DNA of 64,000 bases from JAHFPN01 sp963765745. Its GTDB lineage: Bacteria; Pseudomonadota; Alphaproteobacteria; Rhizobiales; Xanthobacteraceae. The position numbers and the translations under genes are program-made. The notes beneath the pieces were generated by a model, which was given only the letters and a program-made list of their open reading frames with translations, ran no database searches and was not told the origin of the DNA. Each line of letters begins with the position of its first letter. The first letter of the stretch is position 1. Location of the stretch: NCBI GenBank assembly GCA_963765745.1, contig CAVXXM010000003.1:124001-188000 (forward strand), given 5' to 3'. Below are positions 16,440 through 26,187 of the stretch, piece by piece.

Positions 16440-16864
16440 ATCTTCCTAGCACTGACTATATTCCTCTCACCCTACCCGTCGAGGGGCGCTCTCGCGAGGC
16501 GTCGCTGGTGCGGGGTAGGGACGGCGCCTGCTGCTTCCGTACGCAACGGAGGCACCGGGAGGCCGGGGGTCCCCGTCCGCCGGCATTAGGACCGGCTGCC
16601 TTCGATGGCTGTACGGGGGCTGGAGGTGCGAGGCGAAAGCCCCGCGCCGTCGGTCCCAGGAAGCACGGGCCCCCGGACTGAAACCGCCGTAAACGGAGCG
16701 CCACGAGGCGCCCGCGCGCCGCAAGGCGCGAGCCAAGTCGATGCGCCTTGTGGCGCTCCGGCCCCTCGCCCGCCGCGAGGGAACACCAAGGGGCGAAGCA
16801 ACACTCGGATGCAAACGCATCGCGAGAACGAGAGCGGCTGGCCGCTGCCCTGAAAGGAGATCGC
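16440..16864. ncRNA. Structured non-coding repeat block, candidate RNA
   Basis: About 420 bp without a convincing gene but dense in base-pairing. A 16-bp near-perfect inverted repeat (16695-16710 with 16744-16759, one G-U pair) encloses an inner hairpin CGCGCC-GCAA-GGCGCG (16715-16730) with a GNRA tetraloop. A second GNRA hairpin, GGC-GAAA-GCC, lies at 16632-16641, and TCCGT-ACGCA-ACGGA near 16534. Translations of this block on the reverse strand resemble spurious ORFs I recall from Bradyrhizobium-group genomes, so it is probably a multicopy rhizobial element. Transcription is not shown. Confidence 0.45.
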
Positions 16865-17170
16865 ATGAAGAAGCCCGCGCCCGAACCCGAAATCGAAAGT
16901 CTGGAGGAGTTCCGCCGGGTGCTTGTCGGTCGGCTCTCCGACATCAACGGGAATTGGCGCATCTGCGATCAGCGCGTCTGCCGCCGCCTTCGACGCTGCG
17001 CGGTTATGAATGCGCCTTGCTTGGAAAAGCTTCGGGCCTCGCGTCCTCGACGCAGCCCGGAGCAAGAGGCCGCGGCGATGGCCGACCTGCATCGCCGCCT
17101 GACGACTCTCGTGCGGAATGACGAGGAAGGCGTGGATGGCCGGGACAAGCCCGGCCATGACGCGGTATAG
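16865..17170 (+). CDS. Small Cys-rich hypothetical protein
   Basis: A 101-residue ORF with an AAAGGAGAT ribosome binding site 6 bp before ATG 16865. It starts acidic (PEPEIESLEEFRRVLVGRL) and then has a Cys/Arg cluster, CDQRVCRRLRRC, with another Cys ten residues on, which could bind zinc. The last dozen codons are made by a REP-like palindrome (GRDKPGHDAV), so the native stop may have been displaced by repeat insertion. It directly follows the structured block. Function unknown. Confidence 0.5.
   Translation: MKKPAPEPEIESLEEFRRVLVGRLSDINGNWRICDQRVCRRLRRCAVMNAPCLEKLRASRPRRSPEQEAAAMADLHRRLTTLVRNDEEGVDGRDKPGHDAV
17136..17158. repeat. REP-like palindrome
   Basis: ATGGCCGGG-ACAAG-CCCGGCCAT is a perfect 9-bp inverted repeat, the palindrome widespread in Bradyrhizobium-group genomes. 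It overlaps the 3' end of the Cys-rich ORF. Confidence 0.7.
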
Positions 17171-17211
17171 GGCGACACAGTCCGGTCATGATCGGGCGGG
17201 AGATAAAGGCG

Positions 17212-18424
17212 ATGTTGAATCGGGCGGCAAAGGGGCTCTTGGCGGCGGCGCTCGTCGCGCTTTCAGCGCTGCCGGCATTGGCGCAGGCCTGCCGCAATCC
17301 AGGAAATTTCGATCCCTGGCTCGCGGAGTTCCGCCGCGAAGCCGTCGCCGCCGGCATTTCGCAAAACACGCTCTCTGCCGCCGCGCCGTATCTCACCTAC
17401 GACGTCAACATCGTCGCGAAGGACCGCGGCCAGCGCGTGTTCTCGCAGACGTTTCTGGAATTCTCCGACCGCATGGTCGCGAAATATCGCCTCGACCAGG
17501 GCGCCAAGCGCATCCAGCAGCTCGCCGCCACCTTCCAGCGCATCGAGAACCAATATGGCGTGCCGGCGGCGCCGATCGTCGCGTTCTGGGGGCTGGAGAC
17601 CGATTTCGGCGGCAATATTGGAAACCTGTCCTCGCTGCGCGCGCTGGCGACGCTGGCGTTCGATTGCCGCCGGCCGCATCTGTTCCGTCCGCAACTGATC
17701 GCGGCGCTGAAAATCATCCAGCGCGGCGACCTGACGCCCGAGCAGATGATCGGGCCGTTCGCCGGCGAGCTCGGGCAGATGCAGTTTCTGCCGTCGCATT
17801 ATTTCGATCACGGCGTCGATTTCGACGGCGATGGCCGGCGCGATTTGCTGAAAAGCGCGTCCGACGCGCTCGGCTCGGGCGGAAATTTCATGAAGCATCT
17901 CGGCTGGAAGAAGGGCGAGCCGTGGCTGCAAGAGGTGCGCGTGCCGGCGCAGCTGCCGTGGGACCAGGCGGATCTTTCGATCAAGCATCCGCGCTCGCAA
18001 TGGGCGCGCTGGGGCGTGACCTATCCGGGCGGGCGGGCGCTTGCCGGCCGACGCCATGCCGGCGTCGCTCGTGCTGCCCATGGGCCGCTTGGGGCCCGCG
18101 TTTCTGGCCTACGCGAACTTCGACGTGTTCCTCGGCTGGAACCAGTCGCTGGTCTACGCGACGACGGCGGCCTATTTCGCCACGCGTCTGGCCGGCGCGC
18201 CGGCGGTCGGCCGCGGCAACGAACCGGTGCCGGCGTTCAGCTACGAGCAGATGCGCGAGCTGCAGGGAATTTTGACGCGCCAGGGATTCAAGATCGGCCC
18301 GGTCGACGGCAAGCTCGGCATGCAGACGCGGGCCGCGATCAAGCAGGTGCAGATGAAGCTCGGTCTGCCCGCGGACGCCTATCCCTCGCCGGAATTGCTG
18401 GAGCGCATGCGCGGCGGGCGCTAG
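17212..18424 (+). CDS. MltB-type lytic murein transglycosylase with peptidoglycan-binding domain (frameshift)
   Basis: After a signal peptide (LLAAALVALSALPALAQA) comes the SLT_2/MltB catalytic domain; the catalytic Glu is in VAFWGLETDFGG, followed by ALATLAFDCRR and GELGQMQFLPSHYFDHGVDFDGDG. The frame breaks at the CTTG at 18040-18043: removing one T rejoins RALPADAMPASLVLPMG. The rest (LGPAFLAYANFDVFLGWNQS) completes the domain, and residues about 340-403 form a PG_binding_1 domain (LQGILTRQGFKIGPVDGKLG). About 403 residues in total. It cleaves peptidoglycan to 1,6-anhydro-muropeptides in the periplasm. ATG 17188 is a possible alternative start. Confidence 0.88.
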
Positions 18425-18562
18425 CGCGCTCACGAAATCGTGTGGCGAGGCCCTTCATGCGTTGCAAGCGAATGCCTAGATGACATTTCAGATGAGGCAG
18501 CGCCTTGCCCGCTGCGCGCTGTCGAGCACGCCTTCGAGTCGCCATCAAGGAAGGACGACCCC

Positions 18563-18964
18563 ATGACCATCCAAAGCAATCGAATCGTCGCACTCGGCGT
18601 CGCCGGCGCCCTCGCAATCGGATTTGCCGTTTCGGCCGGGCCGGTTTTCGCCGCACCGGTCCCCTCCAACACCGCCGCGCTGACGCAGGTCGACGTGAAT
18701 AACGTCGTCAATGTGCAAGGGCGCCGCTGGCGCCGGGGCGCCGGACCGTGGGTTGCGGGCGCCGCGCTCGGCATCGTCGGCGCCGTAATCGCCAACGAGG
18801 CATACCGGGATCGTTACTATGACAACGGCTATGGTTATGGGCCGTACCCCTACTACGCCCAGCCGTATCCGGCTCAGCGCTATTATCGCGGCTACGCCCC
18901 CCAGGGCTACGCGCCGCAAGGCTATGCTCCCTACGGCACCTGCGACAACGGCGCGACCTGCTAA
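18563..18964 (+). CDS. Secreted Tyr/Pro/Gly-rich protein
   Basis: The 133-residue product has a signal peptide (GVAGALAIGFAVSAGPVFA), a hydrophobic glycine-alanine segment with RRWRRGAGPWVAGAALGIVG, and a tail rich in Tyr, Pro and Gly with GYAPQ repeats (GYAPQGYAPQGYAPYG) ending in two cysteines. Rhizobial proteins of this type (hypothetical, 'YXWGXW-like') are common in the envelope; role unknown. The ribosome binding site is AAGGAAGGA. A terminator follows directly. Confidence 0.75.
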   Translation: MTIQSNRIVALGVAGALAIGFAVSAGPVFAAPVPSNTAALTQVDVNNVVNVQGRRWRRGAGPWVAGAALGIVGAVIANEAYRDRYYDNGYGYGPYPYYAQPYPAQRYYRGYAPQGYAPQGYAPYGTCDNGATC

Positions 18965-18990
18965 CGAACGGCAGCCAGCGACAATCATAG

Positions 18991-19013
18991 AGCCGGCCGC
19001 GGTGCGGCCGGCT
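18991..19013. terminator. Rho-independent terminator
   Basis: AGCCGGCCGC-GGT-GCGGCCGGCT forms a perfect 10-bp stem with a 3-base loop followed by TCTT, 26 bp after the secreted-protein stop. Confidence 0.8.
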
Positions 19014-19066
19014 TCTTGACGCCGGCGTCGCGCTCTGCACATTCGCGGCGCGGCAGGAGCAGGCGC

Positions 19067-19660
19067 GTGGACGACACGACGGAAACCGCGGACGACGCGC
19101 CGGTCTATGCGTTCAAGCCGCGCATGCTCGCCGCCGAGCACGCATTCCGCCTCGGTCCGGACTCGCTCGAATGGTTCGTCGGCGGCCGTCCCGGGCGGGT
19201 CGCCTATCCGATGATCGGGCGCATCCGCCTCGGCTTCCGTCTCACCAACTTCATGGGCCGCCGCTACACCGCCGAGATTTTTCCGCGCGGCGGCGGGCGC
19301 ATGGACATTTCCTCGTATTCCGCGCGCGGCATCGTCGACAACGCGAACCAGGGCGCGGCGTACCGCGCTTTCATCGCCGAGCTGCACCGGCGCATCGCCA
19401 AGGCGCATGGCGATTGCCGGTTCGAGGCCGGCATGGCGCCGTGGCGCTTCTGGCCGTCGCTCGCCGTTACCGTGGCGATGGCGGGCGGGCTGGTCTACGT
19501 GGTCGGGCGCGGGATGCTAAGCGACCAGATCTTGACCGGGCTGCTCGTGCTCGCGGTGGGCGTCATATTTGTCTGGCAGATGGGAAAGACGGTGCTCGCC
19601 AATTGGCCGCGCAGCTATTTGCCCGACGCGATTCCCGAGGACGTGCTGCCGAAGATTTGA
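19067..19660 (+). CDS. Conserved hypothetical membrane protein
   Basis: Starts at GTG 19067 with AGGAG upstream and encodes 197 residues. The first 115 residues are a soluble beta-rich domain (FRLGPDSLEWFVGGRPGRVAYPMIGRIRLGFR) resembling PH-like membrane-associated domains. Two membrane helices follow (about residues 125-147 and 152-172), then a short tail. No enzyme motif. It stands between a terminator and a convergent sixA gene, so is probably a single-gene unit. Confidence 0.7.
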   Translation: MDDTTETADDAPVYAFKPRMLAAEHAFRLGPDSLEWFVGGRPGRVAYPMIGRIRLGFRLTNFMGRRYTAEIFPRGGGRMDISSYSARGIVDNANQGAAYRAFIAELHRRIAKAHGDCRFEAGMAPWRFWPSLAVTVAMAGGLVYVVGRGMLSDQILTGLLVLAVGVIFVWQMGKTVLANWPRSYLPDAIPEDVLPKI

Positions 19661-19669
19661 GCGGATCGC

Positions 19670-20203
19670 TTAGGCGTATTTGGCGCCGAGGCTTTGCGGC
19701 GTCACGTAATGGGCGAGCGTGCCGGCTTGCGCCTGCACATCGGTCCAATCGTCGGAAGGAAAGTCGATGACCGCGAGCCCCGAGGTCGGAAACGAATTCA
19801 TGAGGCGCTTCTTCGCCGCCTCGTCGCCCTTGCCCGCGAGCGTGCGGGCGAGATCCTCCAGGCCCGGATTGTGGCCGAGCACCAGGAGCGTCCGCACGCC
19901 GGCATCGGTGCCGCGCACGCGCTCGATCAGCGCCTCGGCATTGGTCATATACAGGCCGGCTTCGATCTCGTGGGGCGGCGGTTCGGGCAAGGCGGTCGAG
20001 ACCAGCGTCCAGGTCTCGCGCGTGCGTTTGGCGGGCGAGACGAGGGCGAGGTCCGGGCGCAGCGCCTCGCGCGTCATGAAGCCGCCGATCGCCGGCGCCT
20101 CGGCCCGGCCGCGCGGAGCGAGCGGACGCTCGAGGTCGGCTACGCCCGGCGGCCAATCGGATTTGGCATGCCGAAGCAGCATCAAGCGGCGCATGCGCCT
20201 CAC
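19670..20203 (-). CDS. sixA: SixA-type histidine phosphatase
   Basis: The 177-residue protein has the phosphohistidine active-site motif LLRHAKSDW near the N-terminus, the arginine pocket SPAKRTRETW and the second catalytic His in LVLGHNPGLEDLA, the pattern of SixA in the histidine phosphatase superfamily. SixA removes phosphate from histidine phosphotransfer proteins; alphaproteobacterial members are less studied. Met4 is an equally good start. It is divergent from the FAD oxidoreductase gene. Confidence 0.85.
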   Translation of the reverse strand: MRRMRRLMLLRHAKSDWPPGVADLERPLAPRGRAEAPAIGGFMTREALRPDLALVSPAKRTRETWTLVSTALPEPPPHEIEAGLYMTNAEALIERVRGTDAGVRTLLVLGHNPGLEDLARTLAGKGDEAAKKRLMNSFPTSGLAVIDFPSDDWTDVQAQAGTLAHYVTPQSLGAKYA

Positions 20204-20259
20204 TCTCGGTTGGGGAGATCGCCCCGGCCGCGTCGAAATCTGGCCGCATAAAGTCTAGC

Positions 20260-21708
20260 ATGATGGCCGAGGCCGCCGCGTCCATGGAAACGCCCCCCGA
20301 AACCTATTATGCCGCGACCGCCGTGCCGCACACGCCGCGGCCGCGCCTCACATTGGAGACCGACACCAACATCTGCATCGTCGGTGCGGGCCTGGCCGGG
20401 CTGTGGATCGCGCGCGAGCTGGTGCGCCGCGGATACGATGTGGTGGTGCTGGAGGCGGGCCGTATTGCGCACGGCGCCTCGGGCCGCAATGGCGGTTTCT
20501 GCTCCGCGGGCTTCGCGCAGGAGCTTCCGGTGCTGATCGAGCGGGTCGGGCTCGACCACGCGCGGGCGCTCTACAAGCTTTCGCGCGAAGGGGTCGAGCG
20601 GGTGCGCGACCTCTTGGCCGAAGGCCCGCCGGGGCTCGATCCGACGCCGGGCCGGCTCAATGTACGGCGCTACGAGGACGCCGACGAGATCAAGCGCGAG
20701 GCGGACCTGCTCGCGGAAAAGTTCGACCACGACGTCGTGGTCTGGCCGACCGAGCGGGTGCGCGAGACGCTGAAATCCGACATCTATTATCAAGCCTTGC
20801 ACGAGGCCGATGCGCTGAACCTGCATCCGTTGAATCTGGCGCTCGCGCTCGCCAACGATATCGAGCGCGGCAACGGGCGTATCTATGAGGAGAGCGCGGT
20901 GGTTGCCGCCGATCTCGACGGCGTGCGCAAATGGGTCGAGACCGGGACGGAGGCCCGCCGTATCCGCGTGCGTGCGCACCAGATCGTATTCTGCGGCAAC
21001 GCCGGGCTCGGCGCGGCTTTTCCGGATCTGTCGCGCTGCATCCTGCCGGTGGCGACCCATGTCGGGGTCACCGCGCCGCTCGGCGAAAAGCTCAAGGAGG
21101 CGATCCGCTACGGCGGCGGCATCGCCGACACGCGCCGCGCCTTCGACTATTACCGCATCCTCGGCGACCGGCTGATGTGGGGCGGCTATATCACCACCCG
21201 CAGCAGGCCGCCGCGGCGGCTCGGCCGCATGCTGAAGCGCGATATTCTCAGAACCTATCCGCAGCTCGACGAGGTCGCGATCGAATATGCCTGGAGCGGC
21301 ACGATGGGCTACGCCGTGCACCGCATGCCGCAGATCGGGCTGCTGCGCCCGGGCGTGTGGATCGCGAGCGCGTTCGGCGGGCAGGGCGTCAACACGACGG
21401 CGATGGCCGGCGACCTGATCGCGTCGGCGATCGCCGAGAACGACGACCGCTGGCGGTTGTTCATCCCGTTCGGCATGGTTTGGGCGGGCGGCTCGTTCGG
21501 CCGCGCGGCGGTGCAGATCTCCTATTGGTCGATGGCGATCCGCGATCGGATCGAGGAGCGGTTCGCGCATCGCGCCGAAGCGCGGCGCAAGGAGGATAAA
21601 GCGCGGGCGGCGGAGAACGCGCGGCTCGATCGATTGGAGGCGCGCGCACAGGCCGCGAAGCCATTGGCGGCGGAAAAGAAGAAAGCGAAGCCGGCGAAGG
21701 CCGATTGA
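20260..21708 (+). CDS. DAO-family FAD-dependent oxidoreductase
   Basis: The 482-residue protein carries the FAD dinucleotide-binding motif ICIVGAGLAGLWIARELV at about residue 38, then GRIAHGASGRNGGFCSAGF and the C-terminal FAD contact GVWIASAFGGQGVNTTAMAG. This is the gamma-glutamylputrescine oxidase/PuuB-like branch of D-amino-acid oxidase-type enzymes that oxidise amines with O2 or a quinone; substrate unproven. The last 45 residues are an unusual Lys/Ala/Arg-rich tail. Start is at tandem ATGs 20260/20263. Confidence 0.85.
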   Translation: MMAEAAASMETPPETYYAATAVPHTPRPRLTLETDTNICIVGAGLAGLWIARELVRRGYDVVVLEAGRIAHGASGRNGGFCSAGFAQELPVLIERVGLDHARALYKLSREGVERVRDLLAEGPPGLDPTPGRLNVRRYEDADEIKREADLLAEKFDHDVVVWPTERVRETLKSDIYYQALHEADALNLHPLNLALALANDIERGNGRIYEESAVVAADLDGVRKWVETGTEARRIRVRAHQIVFCGNAGLGAAFPDLSRCILPVATHVGVTAPLGEKLKEAIRYGGGIADTRRAFDYYRILGDRLMWGGYITTRSRPPRRLGRMLKRDILRTYPQLDEVAIEYAWSGTMGYAVHRMPQIGLLRPGVWIASAFGGQGVNTTAMAGDLIASAIAENDDRWRLFIPFGMVWAGGSFGRAAVQISYWSMAIRDRIEERFAHRAEARRKEDKARAAENARLDRLEARAQAAKPLAAEKKKAKPAKAD

Positions 21709-21833
21709 ACGCCGCGCGGCCAGCGCGCTCCCTTAATCGCACGGCGGCGGGCTTTGACGTGGATCAACGCCGCGATTGGGCAGGGCGTGTTGAATAGCCA
21801 TGTTGTGCATCGCTGACCGTGAAGGAGCCCGTC

Positions 21834-22076
21834 ATGATGTGGGGATACGATTCTCCGGGGAATTGGTTCGGCTTCATGCCCGCACCCCTCGGGATGATCA
21901 TCACGATATTCGTGCTGATCTTTATTTTTGTTTGGCTGATGCGCTTCAGCTTTGGCAGCCGGCATTACCGGCGCGAACGAGGCGAATCCGCGCTCGACGT
22001 GCTCGAGGCGCGCTTTGCGCGCGGCGAGATCGACAAGAATGAGTATGAGGAGCGGCGGAAAATCCTGAGCCGCTAG
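21834..22076 (+). CDS. SHOCT-domain small membrane protein
   Basis: The 80-residue protein has one membrane helix (MIITIFVLIFIFVWLMRFSF) and a C-terminal SHOCT motif (ALDVLEARFARGEIDKNEYEERRKIL), an oligomerisation element typical of short envelope-associated proteins. GAAGGAG lies upstream of ATG 21834. Function unknown. Its end converges on the moxR gene with a 7-bp gap. Confidence 0.85.
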   Translation: MMWGYDSPGNWFGFMPAPLGMIITIFVLIFIFVWLMRFSFGSRHYRRERGESALDVLEARFARGEIDKNEYEERRKILSR

Positions 22077-22083
22077 CCGGCGT

Positions 22084-22929
<846 letters not shown>

Positions 22930-23101
22930 CCAGCGGCTCCCGGCAAAATGGCCGTGCACCCTATGGGGCCGACCTGTTGCGGGCAAGTCATAGGGCCGTT
23001 GCATTGCTTCGGCATTTGGTGTTAGCCGCCTGTTGTCTAGGGCAGCCCGGGTGGATATAAGCCCGGCCAAAATAAGAACCGGGAAACGTGGGGCGTAAAC
23101 G

Positions 23102-23515
23102 ATGACGATGGTCGAAGCGGTGTACCGGCCGGCCGAGAGCGAGCCGTTCATGAGCGAACGGCAGCGCGAGTACTTCCGGCGAAAGCTCATGCGCTGGAAG
23201 GAAGACATCCTGCGCGAAAGCCGCGAGACGCTGCAGCACCTGCAGAACGAGAACGAGAATCACCCCGATCTGGCCGATCGCGCCTCCTCGGAGACCGACC
23301 GGGCCCTTGAGCTGCGCGCCCGCGACCGGCAGCGTAAATTGATCGCCAAAATCGACGCGGCATTGCTGCGCATCGAGGACGGCACCTACGGCTTCTGCGA
23401 GGAGACCGGGGAGCGGATTTCCTTGAAGCGGCTCGAGGCCCGCCCGATCGCCACGCTTTCGATCGAGGCCCAGGAACGCCACGAGCGCCGCGAGCGGGTG
23501 TACCGGGACGACTGA
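23102..23515 (+). CDS. dksA: DksA-family RNA polymerase-binding regulator
   Basis: The 137-residue protein has the long coiled coil (FRRKLMRWKEDILRESRETLQHL) and the globular end YGFCEETGERISLKRLEARP. Only one cysteine of the four of the classic zinc finger remains, the usual form in Rhizobiales. DksA inserts into the RNA polymerase secondary channel and works with ppGpp in the stringent response. The loss of the zinc site indicates a redox-insensitive form. It precedes fliL in the same direction. Confidence 0.93.
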   Translation: MTMVEAVYRPAESEPFMSERQREYFRRKLMRWKEDILRESRETLQHLQNENENHPDLADRASSETDRALELRARDRQRKLIAKIDAALLRIEDGTYGFCEETGERISLKRLEARPIATLSIEAQERHERRERVYRDD

Positions 23516-23538
23516 GCCTTCCGGCGCGCAATAATTCG

Positions 23539-23547
23539 TTAACCATA
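23539..23547 (+). promoter_or_regulatory. CtrA half-site upstream of fliL
   Basis: TTAACCATA matches the conserved right half of alphaproteobacterial CtrA boxes, 84 bp before the fliL start. The left TTAA half is absent (GCAA at the right spacing). Confidence 0.25.
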
Positions 23548-23630
23548 TCGCCCCTAGCGTGAGTACAGGCCGGCCGCGGAAGGCGGGGTTCGGTCCGCTT
23601 TTTCCGCGCCGCGCGACCGGGGGCTCCGCC

Positions 23631-24120
23631 ATGGCGGGCGAAATTCTGCACGATCTCGAATTCGTCGAGCGGGCAAAAGCGCCGGTGGCGTCGATGCGGT
23701 CAAAGCTCGTGGTGCCGGTGTCGATCGTGCTGCTGGCGATCGCGGTCGGCGTCACTTTCATTATCGTCACCGCGCGCGAAAGAAAGATCGTGACGAACGC
23801 GGCAGCCGTGTCGGCTCCTCTATTCCTGGATCTTCCGGCCATCGCGGTGAACCTTTCGACCGCCGACGAGCGGCCGCGCACGCTCAAGCTTTCCTTGTCG
23901 CTGGAGGCTACCGGATCCCGCTGCGGCCGGCGCGGTACAGGCGGCGCTGCCTTACGTGCTCGACTCCTTCCAGACGTATCTGCGCGAGCTCCGCGCGGCC
24001 GAGATCGAGGGCTCGGCCGGCATGTTCCGGCTGCGCGAGGAGCTGATGAAGCGGGTCAATCTCGCCATCGCGCCGTCGCGGGTGCGCGCGGTGCTGGTGC
24101 GCGACATCATCTTGCAGTGA
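23631..24120 (+). CDS. fliL: Flagellar basal body-associated protein FliL (frameshift)
   Basis: A single membrane helix (SKLVVPVSIVLLAIAVGVTFIIVTA, about residues 23-47) precedes the periplasmic FliL domain with LDLPAIAVNLSTADERPRTLKLSLSLE and, after the break, LPYVLDSFQTYLRELRAAEIEGSAGMFRLREEL and the C-terminal VRAVLVRDIILQ. The break is near 23921 (ACCGGATCCC, expected ACCGATCCC); without the extra G the protein is 162 residues. FliL sits by the stator and supports torque. The usual following gene fliM is missing here. Confidence 0.88.
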
Positions 24121-24140
24121 CACAAATGCGGCGAACGCCG

Positions 24141-26160
24141 ATGACGGCACGGCTATCTGGGCGCGGCGCTCCTGGTTGCGTTCTCGACCGGTGCCTTGCA
24201 GGCGCAGGAGCGCATCGTCGCGCCCGCGCCCGTGCAAGTGCAGAAGCGCCCGAGCGCATTCAGCGTTTCCACCAGCGGCGGATTCGCGCGCATCGTCATC
24301 GTATTTCCGGGCGAGGCTAAGGCCGAGGCGGAGATCGCCGACGGCGCGCTCTCCATCGCGCTCCCGCGCTCCATCTCGTTGAACGTGCAGCGCTTGCCGC
24401 AGCATCTTGCCGGCTACGTGCAGGCGGCGAGCCGCGACGGCGATACGCTTCGGCTCACGCTCGCGCGCAAGGTGAGGGTCAACACCATGGCGGCGGGCGA
24501 GAAGCTCTTCGTCGATCTGTTGCCCGAGACCTGGACCGGCCTGCCGCCCGGCCTGCCGAAAGAAGTGATCGCCGATCTCGCGCGCAAGGCGAAGCAAAGT
24601 GCGCGTGTCGCCGAGAAAAAGCTGCCGGCACCGAAAAGCACGATCGCGGCGCCATCGCCGCCAAGCGCGCTCCGAGCGGTCGTGGCCGCACTCCGGCACG
24701 AAGGCGAAGTCCTGAAAATCGCGTTCCCATTCGGCGGCACGACGCCCGCGGCCGTCTTCCGGCTCGGCGATGCGCTTTGGGCGGTGTTCGACACGGCGCA
24801 GCCGATCGAAATTTCCGCGCTCGGGCGCGATCCGGGCCGCGTGGTCCGCGCCGCCGAGCTCGTCGCGCTCGCGTCGGGCCGGGCGTTGCGCATTCCGCTC
24901 GACCCGGGCAAGCCCGCCGGCATCGAGGTACGCGGCACCGAGCTTGTGCTGGTCATCGGCGAGGCCGCGGCCGGCCGCGCGCTCGCGCTCGACCGGATCA
25001 TGACGTTAGAGGGTAGCGCCGCGTTCCTGCCTCTCGTCGGCGCAAACCGCGCGCACCTGCTGCGCGATCCGGAGAGCGGGGAGGCGATCATCGCGGTGAC
25101 GGCGCCGCTGCCCGTGCGCGGGTTGCCGCGGGCGCTTTCCTATGTCGATTTCCGGCTGCTTGCCTCGGCGCACGGGATCGCCTTGGTGCCGAAGGCCGAT
25201 GATCTCGAAATCAAGATCGTGCCCGACGGGGTCACCATCGCGCGGCCCGGCGGGCTCAATGTCGCCGTCGACGGCACCGTGGCGTCGATCGCCGCGCCAG
25301 CGCGCTTGTTCGGCACGCTCGCCTGGCAGATCGACCGCGAAGCGCGCTTCCGCCCGCGCGAGACCGAGCTGGTCGCGGCACTCGCCAGTGCCGAACCCGG
25401 CGAGCGGCCGGCGGCGCGGATCGCACTCGCGCGCTTTTATCTGGCCAACGGTCTCGGCGCCGAGGCCAAGGGTGCGCTCGAAGCGGCACCCGAACCGGAC
25501 GGCGCGGCCAAGGCCGAATTCCTTGCGCTCCGCGCGCTCGCGCGGCTCATGTTGGCCCGACCGCGCGAGGCGATCGAGGACCTGTCCCGCCCATCCTTGG
25601 CGAACTCGGGCGAGGCCGCGTTGATCCGCGCGGCCGCGCTTGCCGCCACGTCGCGTTTTGCCGAAGCGCGGGAAACGTTTCGCTCGGCTGACAAAGATCT
25701 GTCGGTGCTGCCCGCCGAGTTGCAGCGGCTCGTGCGCATGGCCGCGCTGCGCGCTGCGATCGAGCTAGAGGCCTTCGACGAGGCGGGCGCGCTGCTGAAG
25801 GCGCTGGAGGGCAGGGAGTCTCCCGGTACGTTCGAGCCCAGGCTCGCGGTGCTTGCGGGCCGCCTGGCGATGCGGCTCGGAGCGGGCGAGCAGGCCGCGG
25901 CCCACTTCGCCGCCACCGAGCGAAGCGCGGACGAGGCCGCGGTAGCGGAAGCGGCGCTTTATCGGATCGAACTCATGCAGACGCGCGGCGAGATCGCCCG
26001 CGTCGTTGCGGTCAAGCAACTCGAGATGCTGGTGCGTTCATGGCGTGGCGACGAGACCGAAGCCGCGGCCCGGCGCCTCATCAGCCGCCTCCACGCCGGC
26101 GATGCGCGCGAGCGGAATCCATTGACCGCCACGGCGCGGGAATCCGCAAAAACCCCTTGA
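24141..26160 (+). CDS. Exported TPR-like protein of the flagellar locus (frameshift in signal peptide)
   Basis: An ORF of about 650 residues is open from 24160 to 26160 without a normal start. Moving one base near 24152 joins ATG 24141 (MTA) to YLGAALLVAFSTGALQAQE, a proper signal peptide, giving about 672 residues. The N-terminal 350 residues are beta-rich (FARIVIVFPGEAKAEAEIADG); residues about 410-640 are alanine-rich helical repeats of TPR type (AKAEFLALRALARLMLARPREAIEDL). It follows fliL by 20 bp and is likely a periplasmic motility-associated protein, as seen near fliL in other Rhizobiales. Exact role unknown. Confidence 0.65.
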
Positions 26161-26187
26161 ACTAAAATCGAGTCGCGCGGCTGCGGC

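Noticed and set aside
16605..16853. Small forward ORF inside the structured block
   Set aside because: No ribosome binding site and low-complexity Pro/Arg/Gly content shaped by the inverted repeats; treated as non-coding.
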